The translations under genes were made by a program, and so were the position numbers. A DNA stretch of 64,000 bases. Source: Anodontia alba. Its lineage: Eukaryota > Mollusca > Bivalvia > Lucinida > Lucinidae. Location: the NCBI GenBank assembly GCA_964016985.1, contig OZ024823.1:62702514-62766513 (forward strand), read 5' to 3'. How positions within the stretch are numbered: the first letter of the stretch is position 1; the number at the start of each line of letters is the position of its first letter. The notes under the pieces were generated by a model. It ran no database searches, had not been told where the DNA came from, and saw only the letters and a list, made by a program, of their open reading frames with translations. Shown here one piece after another: positions 33,660 through 45,524 of this stretch.

Positions 33660-33915
33660 TACCCCGCCACATGATAGTGGCGGGGTATCATGGTTTCACG
33701 TTGGACGTATGTGTGTCCGTCCATCTGTCCGTCGTCTGTCGTACGTACGTCCATATTTCGTTTCCGGACGATTCAATGGATTCACAAAATATAGTGTGTG
33801 CATTGATATTGTGGAGAATAGGTTTGGGATTGCTAATGGGCATATTCCGTCGATTTTTCAACAGACGGACGGGCGAACGAAGACAGCAAGTACACAATGC
33901 AACAGCCTCGTGTTA
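33660..33915 (+). mobile_element. GGCGGGGT hairpin repeat fragment
   Basis: Opens with the hairpin ACCCCGCCAC...GTGGCGGGGT (33661-33688), followed by GGTTTCACGTTGGACG, a GTCCGTCCATCTGTCCGTCG tract, and ACAGACGGACGGGCGAACG near 33861. It looks like a dispersed element related in style to F4. Frames here are not genes. Confidence 0.6.
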
Positions 33916-34235
33916 ACGTCGCAAAATGGCAGGGTGCCGCTGAAAGTACGTTACTGCGAAGTTTGTCACTCTAGTGCTGTACAACACAAGAAACTTTATG
34001 GTCTCATGCAAGCTGAGAACAAAATAATTGCAACGACCTTGATTTTTCCCCTCATTTCCCAATTTAGTAAAGGAAAATATCAACATGTCGCCTAATGCTC
34101 TCGCCTGTAGCATGTTTGAGGTTTAAGTGCATTTTCAGTGGCTGTGATATTGAACGTAACCTAATGGATTATTAATACGCCGTGTCAGGAGACAATGTGC
34201 CATTCAGCATACGCGAGTTACACCGAATCTGACCA
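33916..34235. other. No gene seen
   Basis: No exon or clear element. Confidence 0.4.
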
Positions 34236-34412
34236 TTCATGCAGATCCAGGACCTTTGCTGTATCCTGATACATTCTACAATATCCAATGATTCAGTAAG
34301 CGGGTAGCGGAGGCCCTGATCAGACTGTGCGTATACGCAGTCTGATAAATGTGCGTATGCGCAGGCTGATAAATGTGCGTATGCGCAGTCTGATCAGGGC
34401 CTTCGCTATCCG
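34236..34412. mobile_element. F6-like element with triplicated hairpin core
   Basis: CCTGATCAGACTGTGCGTAT is followed by three tandem GTGCGTATGCGCAGTCTGAT-type units (34327-34398). Flanking CATTCTACAATATCCAATGA matches the block inside the 1.1-kb duplication (20331, 21446). Confidence 0.6.
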
Positions 34413-34774
34413 CATTAGCCCAAAGACGCAAGCGTAGATGATTAAATAAATTGCATCTCAACGGTGTTCAGAGAAAATGTTAGGTTTCAAATTAATTTTG
34501 GTTTCAAGTACATTGTCGAAAAAGTAACATTCTGCACGAATTCAGCGATAACCTCGAAATTGCTGTAATAGTTTATTAGTTAGACATTGATATGACAACA
34601 TTCTCTTCACAGATAACGCCGACAATCCTTCACGGCGCTTTGATAATCTTTTGATGACAAGGACTGACACATTGACTGCACTCTCAACATTTGAATTATT
34701 TAAGGTCAGATCTGATATCATGTTTGAATTTATTAGATGAAAACTATCAATTATTATCACGGGTCGTGCCATGC
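34413..34774. other. No gene seen
   Basis: Unrecognised AT-rich sequence. Confidence 0.4.
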
Positions 34775-34985
34775 GAAAACGTGTCTTCGGGTATACGCGG
34801 ACAGCGAAGGTCTAGATCAGCCAGTGAATCCGTGCAGTCTGAACAGAGCATTCGCTGTCCGCCAACAGATTCATTGGACACTATAGAGTGTATCGATGAA
34901 CAGAAAAAACCAGGTTTAGACTGCGTATGCGTGGGAGGAATCTAAATCTGTTCATTTTGCGCATGCTCGAAGACACATATTGTGG
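34775..34985. mobile_element. F6-like hairpin element
   Basis: CGAAAACGTGTCTTCGGGTA at the left pairs loosely with GCATGCTCGAAGACACAT at the right. It contains GCGGACAGCGAAGGTCTAGA and its near-inverse GCATTCGCTGTCCGCC. Confidence 0.6.
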
Positions 34986-35145
34986 TAAATAATAATGCTT
35001 ATATTGAATCCAAACTTGAGAACTTCTCTCAAAATATGTAAAAAAAAAGTTTTCATTTATTAGCTACATATTACCCATTATGGAAAGTAATGACTCTTCA
35101 TATGAATTTTCTAGCGTTAGTGATCTATACTTCCATTTTGTTTAT

Positions 35146-35318
35146 ACAGTGCAACCTCTCTACAACAATCACCCTTGGGAAAACGTATAGGTGGTTGTTA
35201 TAGGAATGGGCTGCTGTAAAGAGGTCCGATATACAGTAGAACGACGTTTTTGGAATCAGGAAAGTGGCTATTGTTGAGAGGTAACCATCAGTAGCGATCA
35301 CGCTGTAATATGATTGCT
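35146..35318. mobile_element. pogo/Tigger-like MITE fragments
   Basis: TACAGTGCAACCTCTCTACA at 35146 is the terminal repeat style of pogo/Tigger elements. GAGAGGTAACC at about 35277 and TGTAAAGAGGTCCG at about 35214 are inverted-type partners. It is probably two broken halves. No transposase. Confidence 0.55.
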
Positions 35319-35460
35319 TAATGGATTATATTTAGCATAACCCATTCCACGCTGTCAAAAGAATGATAAACACTTCTTCTAAAACTACAGTTTTGGAGGA
35401 CTGCAATTTGTTTTCCTAAATTCAAACGTTAATGCGTGTTAATTTCCTGATTTTTTATAT

Positions 35461-35525
35461 GTTTTATTCATCTATTTATTTATACATTTATTTGTTTATC
35501 AATTTATTTATTTATTTATGTTTTG
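35461..35525. repeat. ATTT microsatellite
   Basis: Imperfect (TTTA)n, about 60 bp. Confidence 0.85.
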
Positions 35526-35644
35526 AAATATGCTTCGACCTTTATCCTTGCATGATCACGTAAGCAGCAACACGAGAACAGCATGCTTAGTGTGAGCTTG
35601 CGTATTTGCCCACTTAACAAGATTTTCCTTGCTCACCAACACCA

Positions 35645-35753
35645 TCCCAGCTAGCATTCTACGTAAATCTACATCGGGCCGTCATCGGCCCGTCAGCTAC
35701 CCTGACGGGCCGATGACGGCCCGATATAGATTTACGTAGAATGCTGACTGGGA
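35645..35753. mobile_element. F5 palindromic MITE
   Basis: About 109 bp forming near-perfect arms of about 50 bp: TCCCAGCTAGCATTCTACGT at the left against ACGTAGAATGCTGACTGGGA at the right, with GGGCCGTCATCGGCCCG-type inner repeats. It shares CCCAGC-type ends with 41245, 61593 and 61810. Confidence 0.88.
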
Positions 35754-35844
35754 TCAACAGAATTCCGACCTTCTGATTAAAACATGGTATTTCCGCTGTT
35801 TAGTACGTACAATTTCTTATGATGCGACCTATTAATAGCGGCTG

Positions 35845-36096
35845 CCTTAAGGTAAATGGATATGTTTGGTAGATTTATTTTGACAAGAAAGACAACTTCT
35901 ATGACCCTCTGTTTACTTTCCTGTACAGCAGTCTACTTCCGAAAAGGGGTCTACTCTAAAAGGAAAGAATTCGCTCTCGGGCCTCCGAGATGTGGCGGGG
36001 GGAAATTCCTTCCTTCTAGAGCAGACCCCTCTTCAGAAGAGAGCAAACCAAATTTAAGAGAGCTGTCTCCCTTGAAAGTGCATCAGTTTCCCTTAA
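35845..36096 (+). mobile_element. F3 fold-back element copy
   Basis: CCTTAAGGTAAATGGATATG at the left, AAAGTGCATCAGTTTCCCTT at the right. Inner arms GGGGTCTACTCTAAAAGGAA and TTCCTTCTAGAGCAGACCCC pair. Confidence 0.85.
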
Positions 36097-36136
36097 ATAT
36101 GAATGTCACAGTGTGCTGAAAGTGTAATGAGCTACC

Positions 36137-36392
36137 CTGGGCCTAGTTTCACAACCATTCCTATAATAAGGTCTACCTTAAATTCAAGGACTGAGGTTTG
36201 CTAAGCACATTTTGTGCTTTCATATAAAATCTGTTTATCAACGATAAAGCCAATAGATAGGTTGCACTCATCTACTCAAAACAAACATATAACAATTCAT
36301 TTCGATAGATTTTAAATGCACATTTTAAACATGTACGCTAAAATTTCGATTTTTAGTTAAGGTATATCTTAGCATGAGTGTGAAACTGGATA
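36137..36392. mobile_element. MITE with AGTTTCACA termini
   Basis: GGCCTAGTTTCACAACCATT at the left and ATGAGTGTGAAACTGGAT at the right are inverted. GGTCTACCTTAAATTC and AGTTAAGGTATATC near the ends also pair. Confidence 0.7.
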
Positions 36393-38254
36393 CACGTACA
36401 TGAATCGTTTCTCAAAATGAAGCAACTCTTAAAACAAACAAAACAGTCCTTCAGTGCTGAGCAATTCTTACTTTTAAAAAAAAATCCACTTTGAGGAGAA
36501 GAGCAAATCCCCTTGCTAGTATATGCATTCGCCTTATGATGCCTTACTTTTCAACTGAACCAATTGCCTATGGATAAATGAGTCGTAATTTGTAAGCAAA
36601 GGAAATCCGTTATTAAATGGAACTGTATATTTATTACATCATGTAGTGCGATCTGTACAGAGCTTTCTTGGTTTGACTTGGGTAAGCTTGGCTGCAAGAC
36701 GGCATCTCAAAATAGTCTCCTGAATTTTACAGAAAATGAGGCTTGACGAAATGTCAATGCCGAAATGTGAAAAGTAAGAAAAAAAATCAAACTGTCGTCT
36801 GCTGAAATGTTGCCCAGCATGCAGAGCGTTAAACTGAAATGTATTTTCCTTCTTTTAAAATGTGCTGGATCATGCATAATTATACTAAGTTGTTAAAGAA
36901 AACTGAGAAACTACATTATTTCCACTGGCACAGTATAGCAATGAAAATTACGTTATTGTTACTAGCTCAGTTCAGCCAAATTCGCCTGAGATGTCGTGGG
37001 AGAAAGCTTGGAGAATATGAATAATTCATAATGTGATTGATATTTCTCGCTAATATACACAACACGTTAAAGTCCTTTGACCGCTTCTTCTGTACTTCAG
37101 GTGAGTGGATACGCTGTGAAGTAAAATCAACAGCCTGTAATTCCGCGCAAACTCATAAAGTTTTTCTCTGTTTGTCTGTGTTATAATTGGACACTAAAGA
37201 TTGTTGAATGTTCTTGCGAAAAACAAAGTCCCCAGTGTGACATTACGGTAGGCTTTTGCTTTTCGCGTATGTGCTAAGTCATGTTTGTGTGAAAGCGCCC
37301 CATATTATTTCGCCAAGCTCATGCGAAAGAATTACATCTTAAAGGCCGTTAAGCATGCCGTATAAACTGTAAGTATTCGGACAGACAGACCTGAGCAAAC
37401 AATGCCCCAGAACGCGGCGTCTGAGCAGGGTCTCTACACTTTACCAATGTATCATCACTTTTAAGACACATCATCAGATAGCCGAATGCACTTATTCAAA
37501 CAGGGTATGGTAAGAAGTTAAGGAATTACAGTGTTACGTACTCACAAGCCCCTTATACCAGCTACAAAGTCGAAATATATAAAACTGTCAAAACGTGTAA
37601 CGATCTGAGGTCTCCTGAGAAGACGGTAACATAATTTGCAGTTATTGTATGTGACATTTATAATGGTACTCTCGCTCTTGTGAAGAAGCAGGACAAAACT
37701 ATTTTGACAGAGTTGCCTCCACTGAATCCATTCCGTTTACGTTCTAGCTCCGGTGATATAACTGAAATGGATCACAACAAAATAACCAGATTTAAGAACC
37801 CATGTTATTCCTGGCGATCGTTCGTCGACCAACCGTTACTCTGATCTACACAGATGTAGTCCAATTAAGTGTAAGCTTGTTTAGTTCTTGAGCTAAATGC
37901 GTAATAAAAGTCTATGGAGATTATCAGAAACACAGTTTTGTATAATATTTTATGCGAAGTTTCTGAACGCAGCATAAAGGCTGCAGATTACCATTGATTT
38001 CCCTTTTATATGAATATTTTATACATTTTGCAAATATTCTACAGCCTATAGATTTTTAGACGGAGCCTTATAAGATCATATGTGACCTAAGTCTGTCAGC
38101 CTCTGTATAGAAGTACGTACGTGCCTTGAAGCGATGACAAATCTCATGAAACGATTATATTTTGTCAAATACTTTGATTCAACTTTCATTATGTTCATCC
38201 TTACAACATGATCTTTAAGTTCACGCCAAAGTCAAGTTTTGAAAAGCAAAGACC
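36393..38254. other. No gene seen; F3 scraps
   Basis: F3 right-arm scraps at about 36478-36538 and 37690-37742 (GACAGAGTTGCCTCCACTGA). The 61-codon frame at 36839-37024 has no motif. Otherwise unique-looking. Confidence 0.4.
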
Positions 38255-38312
38255 TCCCCCCCCCCCCCCCATCCTCTCCCCTCCCCGTTCCGCCCCCCCC
38301 CCCCCCCCACCC
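38255..38312. repeat. Poly-C tract
   Basis: Several C runs of 8 to 15 bases separated by AT- and G-containing gaps. Confidence 0.95.
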
Positions 38313-38723
38313 CCTGCCCCCACCATCTAATTAGAATAACAATTTGATGGAATTAATGATGTACATGGCGCGAAGGTGCTTTCGTAAACACATCTAACCA
38401 CCGCAAACAACCCCGAAATACCCCCAAACAACTTTATTTATTTACCGTTTCACATTAAACCACTTACTTTACTCTAAATTACTTCGTTTATTTATTTTCT
38501 TAAGTGGGATGTGGTATCAAAGATATTTGATAGCAGTTTGATCTGGGTCTTTGCAGCAGATAATGGGCGGGTCAGGACTTTTGTAAAAGCAAAATACTTA
38601 AATGAAATATAAAGAGATGCGCAAAAAACAGCCTACCAGCAAAGTTCTATATCAGCATATGTTTGCACGTTCATCTGCGCAGTCTGATCTAGGTCTTTTG
38701 GTCTTTTCAGTAGAAAAGAGACT
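38313..38723. other. No gene seen
   Basis: Unrecognised sequence with one F6-like word (GCGCAGTCTGATCTAGGTC, 38677). Confidence 0.4.
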
Positions 38724-39084
38724 TACAGTCGAACTTCGATGGCTCGAACCCCTTTGGGACCATGAAAATTTGTTCGAGACAGCGGTAGTTCGAGCCTCGG
38801 AAGGATACTATTAGTGCAACACCAGGAGGCACAATGGAGATAATTGTGGGATATCTTTTCGGTGTTCTATATTTTAAATGTATGTTGTGTGTACTCATTA
38901 GAATCGCCTCATAGAGGCGATTCTAATGAGTACATACAGCATTTATTTACAAGATAAAAGAGGAAAACCTCCCTAAATTATCTGTATATCGTATTCGGAG
39001 GAAATCCCTGCGGACTCAAGAACGTGTTCGACTCATCCATGGTAAACGAGCCATCGGGGTTCGAGCCACTGAAGTTCTACTGTA
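38724..39084. mobile_element. Fold-back element with CAGT..GAAC termini, TA ends
   Basis: Left TACAGTCGAACTTCGATGGC and GGCTCGAACCCC pair with right GGGGTTCGAGCCACTGAAG and TTCTACTGTA. TA at both borders fits a Tc1/pogo-type target duplication. It contains a second, perfect palindrome at 38891-38933. No transposase. Confidence 0.8.
38891..38933. repeat. Perfect 19-bp-arm palindrome nested in fold-back
   Basis: GTACTCATTAGAATCGCCT, loop CATAG, then the exact reverse complement. Its outer sequence ATGTTGTGTGTACTCATTAG is clearly related to the palindrome at 63825-63886. Confidence 0.95.
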
Positions 39085-39458
39085 TATGAAATAAGGGACG
39101 GCGTCCAAAAAAACATATGACCAACAAAGTTCCAGATCAGAATAAGCATGTGCATCCGGACAGTTTGAGTAGGATCTTTGCAATAGAAACAAAAACACGT
39201 AAAACCGTTTTGTCTGCTACTGGACCTGCATGTGACGTTTTTTTCTTCTTAAACACATGCACGCGGTATGCACGAACGATAGCATGAGCGAACAAACAAA
39301 CAAATGAAAGAAAGGATGAATAAACACTTTGCCCTATTATTTTACATCCAAAGAACCCGACCCATTATAGAAATTCACATCTTGCATGCTATTAAACAAA
39401 CAAGACAATCATTAGGTAATGTGCCTTTAATCATCAGAAGCTATGTAAAATGTTTCTT
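39085..39458. other. No gene seen
   Basis: Nothing recognised. Confidence 0.4.
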
Positions 39459-39472
39459 TTTTTTTTTTTTCT

Positions 39473-39520
<48 letters not shown>
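39459..39520. repeat. Poly-T tract
   Basis: About 60 T with two single C interruptions. Confidence 0.97.
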
Positions 39521-39521
<1 letters not shown>

Positions 39522-40743
39522 TATTGTTTGGGTAGTTTTTGTGTGGTTTTGGTGTGTTTTGGGGGATGTTTCAACGGACCCAGAAAGGATAAATCATATG
39601 CCTATTTGCCGGAACCTAGCGGGAAATCAAAAGGAACAAAATATGGTGGACTTTTCGTTAAAGTTCTCAACGTAAGAAGATAAAATGGAAGTTTTGTTTG
39701 CTTTGTTTTAGCATGTTTTGGACCCTAATTCAGACAAAAGGAAATTTTTGAAACTTGTAACTACGCAAAGTGACAAAGCCAATTGATGACACCAAGAAAT
39801 ATGTGGTTTACGTATCCAAGCCATAGAACATTCATAAGATGCGGAACCAGTGACAAATCAGAATGTTCAAGTGAACTGACACGGTCCCCAAAAGAAAGGG
39901 TGAAATCAGGCGTCCCAGGAATTTAAGGACTATGACAGTCATTCCATAAATTCATTCCATAGATTTATATTGCGGTATGTCTACATGACAATGAGAAGCT
40001 TTCGTGCAAAAGAAAGGCGCGTACGGCGGTGAAATTAGATATCAACTTCGTATCCAGCGTTACATAGAGTAGGATGTGACTATGACAAGGAAACTGTCAA
40101 AGCTTCGGGTGTAAAGTGTGATTCGTTTTAAGAACCTCTTTTATAATATTGAAAAAAAAATGCCAAACATAATCTGCTATTCTTCGTCACTTATCTTCTT
40201 TTTTTGAAGATACTTCTTGTTAGTTTTAAATTCAAATGGTCAAAACTTGGTATTCATAAAAAAAAAAAGCAAAATAATGGTAGGTTACATGTAATGAACG
40301 TCCGCCTCTTCGAAGACACTGACACAGATCTTGTTAGAGGTCAGGGTAGGTGTAAGTGTAAATTATACTCCAGATGATTGTCTTCGTTTATATTCAAAGC
40401 AATCACCCAAACTGTACAATTTTGCTAATATCTACAGTAGCATTACCTGAATTACACATTTTGACCAATTCTGGAAATATACTATAGAAATAGGCAAAAA
40501 TGTGGAACTATTTAATATAAAATTCTATTCGTGTAGAATCAAACCGGTGCTCTGTATATTTTAGCAGTCCGAGACCTAAAAAACGACTTACTGAGAAGAT
40601 ATACAGTAATCCATTTATATCCATGATAAATGAACATTTTCTTAGTACAATAAGCGAAGAGAAGACAATTAATCTTCCCGTTTGAAAGAGATTTAACTGA
40701 CATATGAGCCGGGACACAGCGTTTCCTACAAGCTGGCATGGCA
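39521..40743. other. No gene seen
   Basis: Unique-looking sequence. A minus-strand frame at 40508-40744 includes part of the neighbouring F6 element and has no motif. Confidence 0.4.
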
Positions 40744-40915
40744 TTGTGTGTTCAGCGAAGACTCATATCTGCTTGCGCATGCGCGCAGTCTGATTAGAGT
40801 CTTCGCATGGCATTATGGGGGTTGCCAAGAGCCCAAGCCCCTTCAGATATGAAACACTCTGATCAGCCTGCGCGCATGCGCAGGCTGAGCTTTCACTAGG
40901 TGCACATGCTATTTT
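40744..40915. mobile_element. F6 element with two NRF1-like palindromes
   Basis: TGCGCATGCGCG at 40774-40785 and its reverse complement CGCGCATGCGCA at 40871-40882 sit in inverted CTGATTAGAG/CTCTGATCAG contexts. The outer parts (TTGTGTGTTCAGCGAAGAC; GGTGCACATGC) also pair loosely. Confidence 0.7.
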
Positions 40916-41154
40916 GTAGGAAATGATGTGTCACAGTTCATATAGAGAAAAAAGATACTGGTACAGTCCTATGAGCATACGGTCTATTAGGGACAGTTAT
41001 TGTGCAACGAACTAGTAGACACCATCAAATGTCCCTCAGAAAACTTTTTTTCTCCAAATACGCGCCTTGAACACTTGGATCAGCCTGCGTGTCCGCACAA
41101 CGTATCGCAATCTTACCCGTCTGCTAGAATTTTCCAAGGTTTCTTTGTTCCAGT

Positions 41155-41232
41155 GAAAACTCTGATCAGAGGTTGCACAGTCAGATCAGAGTCTTCGTTG
41201 AGTGCACATGTCCGAAGGTATTTTTTCTCTCG
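41155..41232. mobile_element. F6 element fragment
   Basis: AACTCTGATCAGAGGTTGCA and its inverse CAGATCAGAGTCTTCGTTGA, ending TGCACATGTCCGAAGGTA. Confidence 0.7.
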
Positions 41233-41244
41233 TTGCCGTTCAAA

Positions 41245-41360
41245 CATACCCAGCAGGCACATAACTTTGATACGACGTCGCTACAACGTCGATGCAACGT
41301 CATGACGTTGCATCGACGTTGTGGCGACGTTGTATAAACGTCATGTGCCCGCTGGGTATG
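41245..41360. mobile_element. F5 palindromic MITE with AACGTC repeats
   Basis: CATACCCAGCAGGCACATAA at the left and TCATGTGCCCGCTGGGTATG at the right. The inside is nearly a perfect palindrome built from ACGTCG/CGACGT words, centred at AACGTCATGACGTT (41294-41307). Confidence 0.92.
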
Positions 41361-41797
41361 TACTAATGGTATAACAGGCGATAAAACCCCAACATATTTC
41401 TGAACTCATAGACTTTATTATATGTAATTTTTTTCCTGTGGAACAAATCTTTATGATTTTCCGTTTTGTTTCCGATGAGAATTACAATAGATGGATGATG
41501 TAGGAGCAGCTGCTGGTGAATATACGTTTTATATGCTGACGAATCGGTCGAGACTAAAACAATACAGCTTAACCTCAGCGTGGTCTCGTTTATTTTCAAA
41601 ATAGCTACAGACTGCAGACGACAGAATATAAATAATGAATAAAAAACGACCTTAATAAATATGCGGGTCACGAAGGAGCAGGAGCTTTGTTGCACGCTGA
41701 CAGAGTCCATATCATACTGTAGAATACATCGAGTCACAGATCAGATTGCGCGAAGGTGCAGGCTAATCTGAACCGCCGCTGTTTGCACGCACACACG
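41361..41797. other. No gene seen
   Basis: A 124-codon minus-strand frame at 41363-41737 shows no recognised motif, start context or splice site; low-complexity free but unsupported. Confidence 0.4.

Positions 41798-41857
<60 letters not shown>
41798..41857. repeat. CT/CA microsatellite
   Basis: (CT)n followed by (CA)n, about 60 bp. Confidence 0.97.
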
Positions 41858-42362
41858 GAGATAAATACAAATTTCATTAAACAGTATGAGTGATCAACTA
41901 GCTATACATATAGAGAAAACAATTACAATTATATTATATGCGGACAATGGGGGCCCAGTTGAGATGTGCTGTCTTTTCTTTTCTCGTAAAAATATCAATA
42001 CAGTAGCATATAGTGGTAATCACAGTTTTGAACAAGTGAGCTAGGATTAAGATTTGAGTCAGAAAATTACAAAACTTTATTTTTTCCTCCTTGTTACAGA
42101 AATTTTAATCTTTTATTTATCACTCTTTGGCCTAATTGAGCAGATGACAGCTGATGATATTTTTTCCTATGTTTTCCAGATAATATGCGTTAACATTTCC
42201 TAGGGAGATAATTTGCATGAAATGTTAAAACCTATTTTCTGGAAAATAAAAAGAGTAAATGATTCAAAGTGCCATGTGCTTAAATTGTACTTAACATGCT
42301 AAGCGTTAAAATGCTGGCCAAAAATGACCTACTTTAAGGTTACAATTCAGGTTACATTATAA
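41858..42362. other. No gene seen
   Basis: AT-rich DNA preceding the F4 element. Confidence 0.45.
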
Positions 42363-44333
42363 CAAGCGGACCATGATGGTCCTATATCGCTCACCTGAGC
42401 TAACAGATTTATATACTTAATATTGAAATTTCACACAAGCAGACCGCTTTAAGATTTTTGTATAAATTTTATGTTCAAGAGTGACATGTTGGGCCTATAC
42501 AAATGACTCCCTGGGGGACGTCTTTTTTTACCCCAGGGCTATAACTCAAACAATCATGGTAGGTCTACTAGATGAAGCTACATACCAAATATCAAAGGCC
42601 TGGGCTTTTAAGTTTGAGACAAGAAGATTTTTAAAGTTTTTTTTCTTTTTCTGACACTATGTAAAATAATTGACCCCTAGGGAGAGGCCATTTTTTACCC
42701 CAGGACTACAATTTTAACAATCTTGGGAAAGGCCAATTAGATGAAATTACATGCCAAATATCCTAGACCTTCTAGTTTCAGACAAGAAGATTTTTAAAAT
42801 TTTCACCTATCTAACTTTTTTGATGAAGGAGTATAAGAGGAACATTTCTGTGAAATTATTTGGTAATTGGGCCATTGGCCAAGCAGGAGATGTCGTTTAA
42901 AGAATTTTCCATTTTCACCTGTGGCGGCCACTTTTGTCAGCCAAGCGTAACAAAGTCTACATTTCGAACAATCTTGGTAGAAGTCCTCAAAATAAAGCTA
43001 CATACTTAATATAAAACGCCTGGATCTTTTACTGTGAGACAAAAACATTTTTAAAGTTTTTCTTTTTCTGAGTCTATGTAAAATAAGTGACCCCTGGGGC
43101 GGGGCCATTTTTTACCCATGGGCTTTAATTTGAACAATCTTGGTGAAGGACCATTAGATGAAAGTTCATGCCAAATATCCAAGGCCTAGACCTTCTAGTT
43201 TCAAATAAGAAGATTACTAAAGTGTTTTACTTATATAACTCCTTTGGTAAAGGGGCATGAGAGGGATATTTCTGTGAACATTTTAAAATCTGGCCAATGG
43301 CCTAGAAAGTGATGTCGCTTTACAAAAAAAATCTATTTTCAGCTCTGGTGGCTATTTTGTTCAGCCGAGCGGAACCGTTTCAGCAATTTTGGAAAAGGGG
43401 CGTAAGAGGAGAATTTCTATGAAATTATTTTGAAATCGGGCCACCTATAAGGAGATGTTATTTAAAGGTATTTCTATTTTCAGCTCTAGCGGCCATTTTG
43501 TTCAGCCGAGTGGAACCATTTCAGCAATTTTGGTAAAGAGGCAGAAGAGAAACATTCTGTGAAATTATTTTGAAATCGGGCCACTGGCCTACAAGGAGAT
43601 ATTGTTTAAAGATGGTTCTATTTTCTAGCGGCCATTCTGTTCAGCCGAGTGGAACCATTTTAGCAATCTTGGTAATGAGGTAGAAGAGGAACATTTCTGT
43701 TAAATTATTTTGAAATCGAGCCACTGGCCGAGGAGATGATATCGTTGTTAAAAATATATATATATATATATATTATTTTAGCTCTGGCGGCCATCTTGTT
43801 GAGCTGAGAAGAACTATTTTACGAATTTGATAAAGAGGCATAAGAGGAGTATTTCTGTGAAATGATTTTGAAATCGGGCCACTGGCTTAGGAGGAGATGG
43901 TGTTTAAAGATTTTTCTATTTTCAGCACTGGTGGCCATTTTGTTTAGCCGAGTGGATCCATTTTAGCAATTTTGTATAAGAGGAACATTTCTTTGAACTT
44001 ATTCTAAAATTGGACCATTGGCCTAGGAGGAGATGTTGTATAAAAAAATCTATTTTTAGCACAGATGGCCACTTTGTTCAGCAAAACGGAACCATTTTAA
44101 CAATTTTGGTACGAGGTATAAGTGGAACATTTCTGTGAAATTATTTAGAAATCGGGCCACGAACCTAGGAGCAGATGTCGTTTAAATGTGTTTCTATTTA
44201 GCCCTGATGGCCATTTTCTTCAGACAACCGGAGCCATTTTAATTTTTTTTGTAAAGGGGCATATGAGGAACATTTGTGTGACATTATCTTGAAATTGAGC
44301 CAATGACCTAGAAGGTGATGTCTTTTAAAGTTG

Positions 44334-44336
<3 letters not shown>

Positions 44337-44382
<46 letters not shown>
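44337..44382. repeat. ATT trinucleotide microsatellite
   Basis: About 15 TTA units inside F4. Confidence 0.97.
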
Positions 44383-44383
<1 letters not shown>

Positions 44384-45070
44384 AATTTGGTAAAAGGGCA
44401 TAAGAGGAAAATTTCTGTGAAGTTATCTTAATATTGGACCATTGGCCCTGGAGGAGATGTTTTTTTTTTAAATCTATTTTAGCTCAGATGGCCATTTTAT
44501 TCAGCGAAACGGAACTATTTTAACAATTTTGGTAAAGGGGCATAAGTGGAAAATTTATATGAAATTGTAGAAATCGGGCCACTGGCCTAGGAGGAGATGT
44601 CGTTTAAATGTATTTCTTTTTTTTTCTTTCTTTTTTTTTCTATTTTTAGCTCTGGCGGCAATTTTTCTTCAGCCAAGCGGAGCCATTTTTGCAATTTCGG
44701 TAAAGGGGCATAAGAGGATTATTTTTGTGAAATTATTTTGAAATCAAGCCACTGGCCTAGGGGGAGGTGTCATTTAATTTTTTTTTCTGTTTCCAGCTCT
44801 GGCGGCCAATTTGTTCTGCCGAGCGGAATTATTTTAGCAATTTTGGTAAAGGGGCATAAGAGGAACATTTCTGTGATTTTTTTAAAGGCAACTGGTCTAG
44901 GAGGAGATGTCGTTTACATTTTTTTTAGTTTTCTATTTTGAGCTCTGGCGGCCATTTTGTGCAGTCAAGTGGAACCATTTACCAATTTTGATAAAAGGGC
45001 ATATGACGAACATTTCTAAAATTATTTTGAAATCGGCCCAGTGGCTTACAAGGAAATGTCGTTTAAAGTT

Positions 45071-45117
45071 GTTGTTGTTTTTTTTTTTTTTGTTTTTTTT
45101 TTTTTTTTTTTTTGTTT

Positions 45118-45149
<32 letters not shown>

Positions 45150-45193
45150 TGTTGTTTTTTATTTATTTATTTTTTTATTTTTTTTTTTTTTTA
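45071..45193. repeat. Poly-T / TTTTG tract inside F4
   Basis: T runs interrupted by single G, with (TTTTG)n at about 45121-45146. Confidence 0.97.
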
Positions 45194-45524
45194 GCTCTGG
45201 CGGCCATTTTGTTTAGCCAAGCGGAACAATATTTTTAAATCGAGCTGCTGGCCAGGGAAGAGATGTCGTAAAAATATTTTTTTTTCTATTTTAACCTCTG
45301 GCAGCCATTTTGCTCAGTGAAACAGAACAATTTTAGCAATGGTTTGGTAAGGGGGCATATGAGGAACATTTGTGTGAAATTATTTTGAAAAGGGCTTGAA
45401 AAGTGGTTTAGGAGGAGATGTTATTTCAAGCAATCGTTGACGACTCACGACTGACGACGGACGCCGGACACAGGCCGATCACAATAGCTCACCTTGAGCA
45501 CCTTGCGCTCAGGTTAGCTAAAAA

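Larger units (their letters stand above)
42363..45524 (+). mobile_element. F4 element, long copy with ~14 internal tandem units
   Basis: Left end CAAGCGGACCATGATGGTCC and TCGCTCACCTGAGC (42390). The right end has GACGACGGACGCCGGACAC and AATAGCTCACCTTGAGC, finishing GCTCAGGTTAGCTAAAAA (45520). From about 42920 to 45330 it consists of some 14 degenerate units of roughly 140-165 bp, each with (G/C)GCGGCCATTTTGTTCAGC-type and CATAAGAGGAACATTTCTG-type blocks. Simple-sequence runs have expanded between blocks. No conserved protein frame; probably non-autonomous. Confidence 0.85.

Noticed and set aside
38724..39084. tRNA-like GGTTCGAG words
   Set aside because: They are part of the inverted termini of a fold-back element; no cloverleaf can be drawn.
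41363..41737. 124-codon minus-strand frame
   Set aside because: No motif, splice site or conserved start seen; length is reachable by chance in 64 kb.
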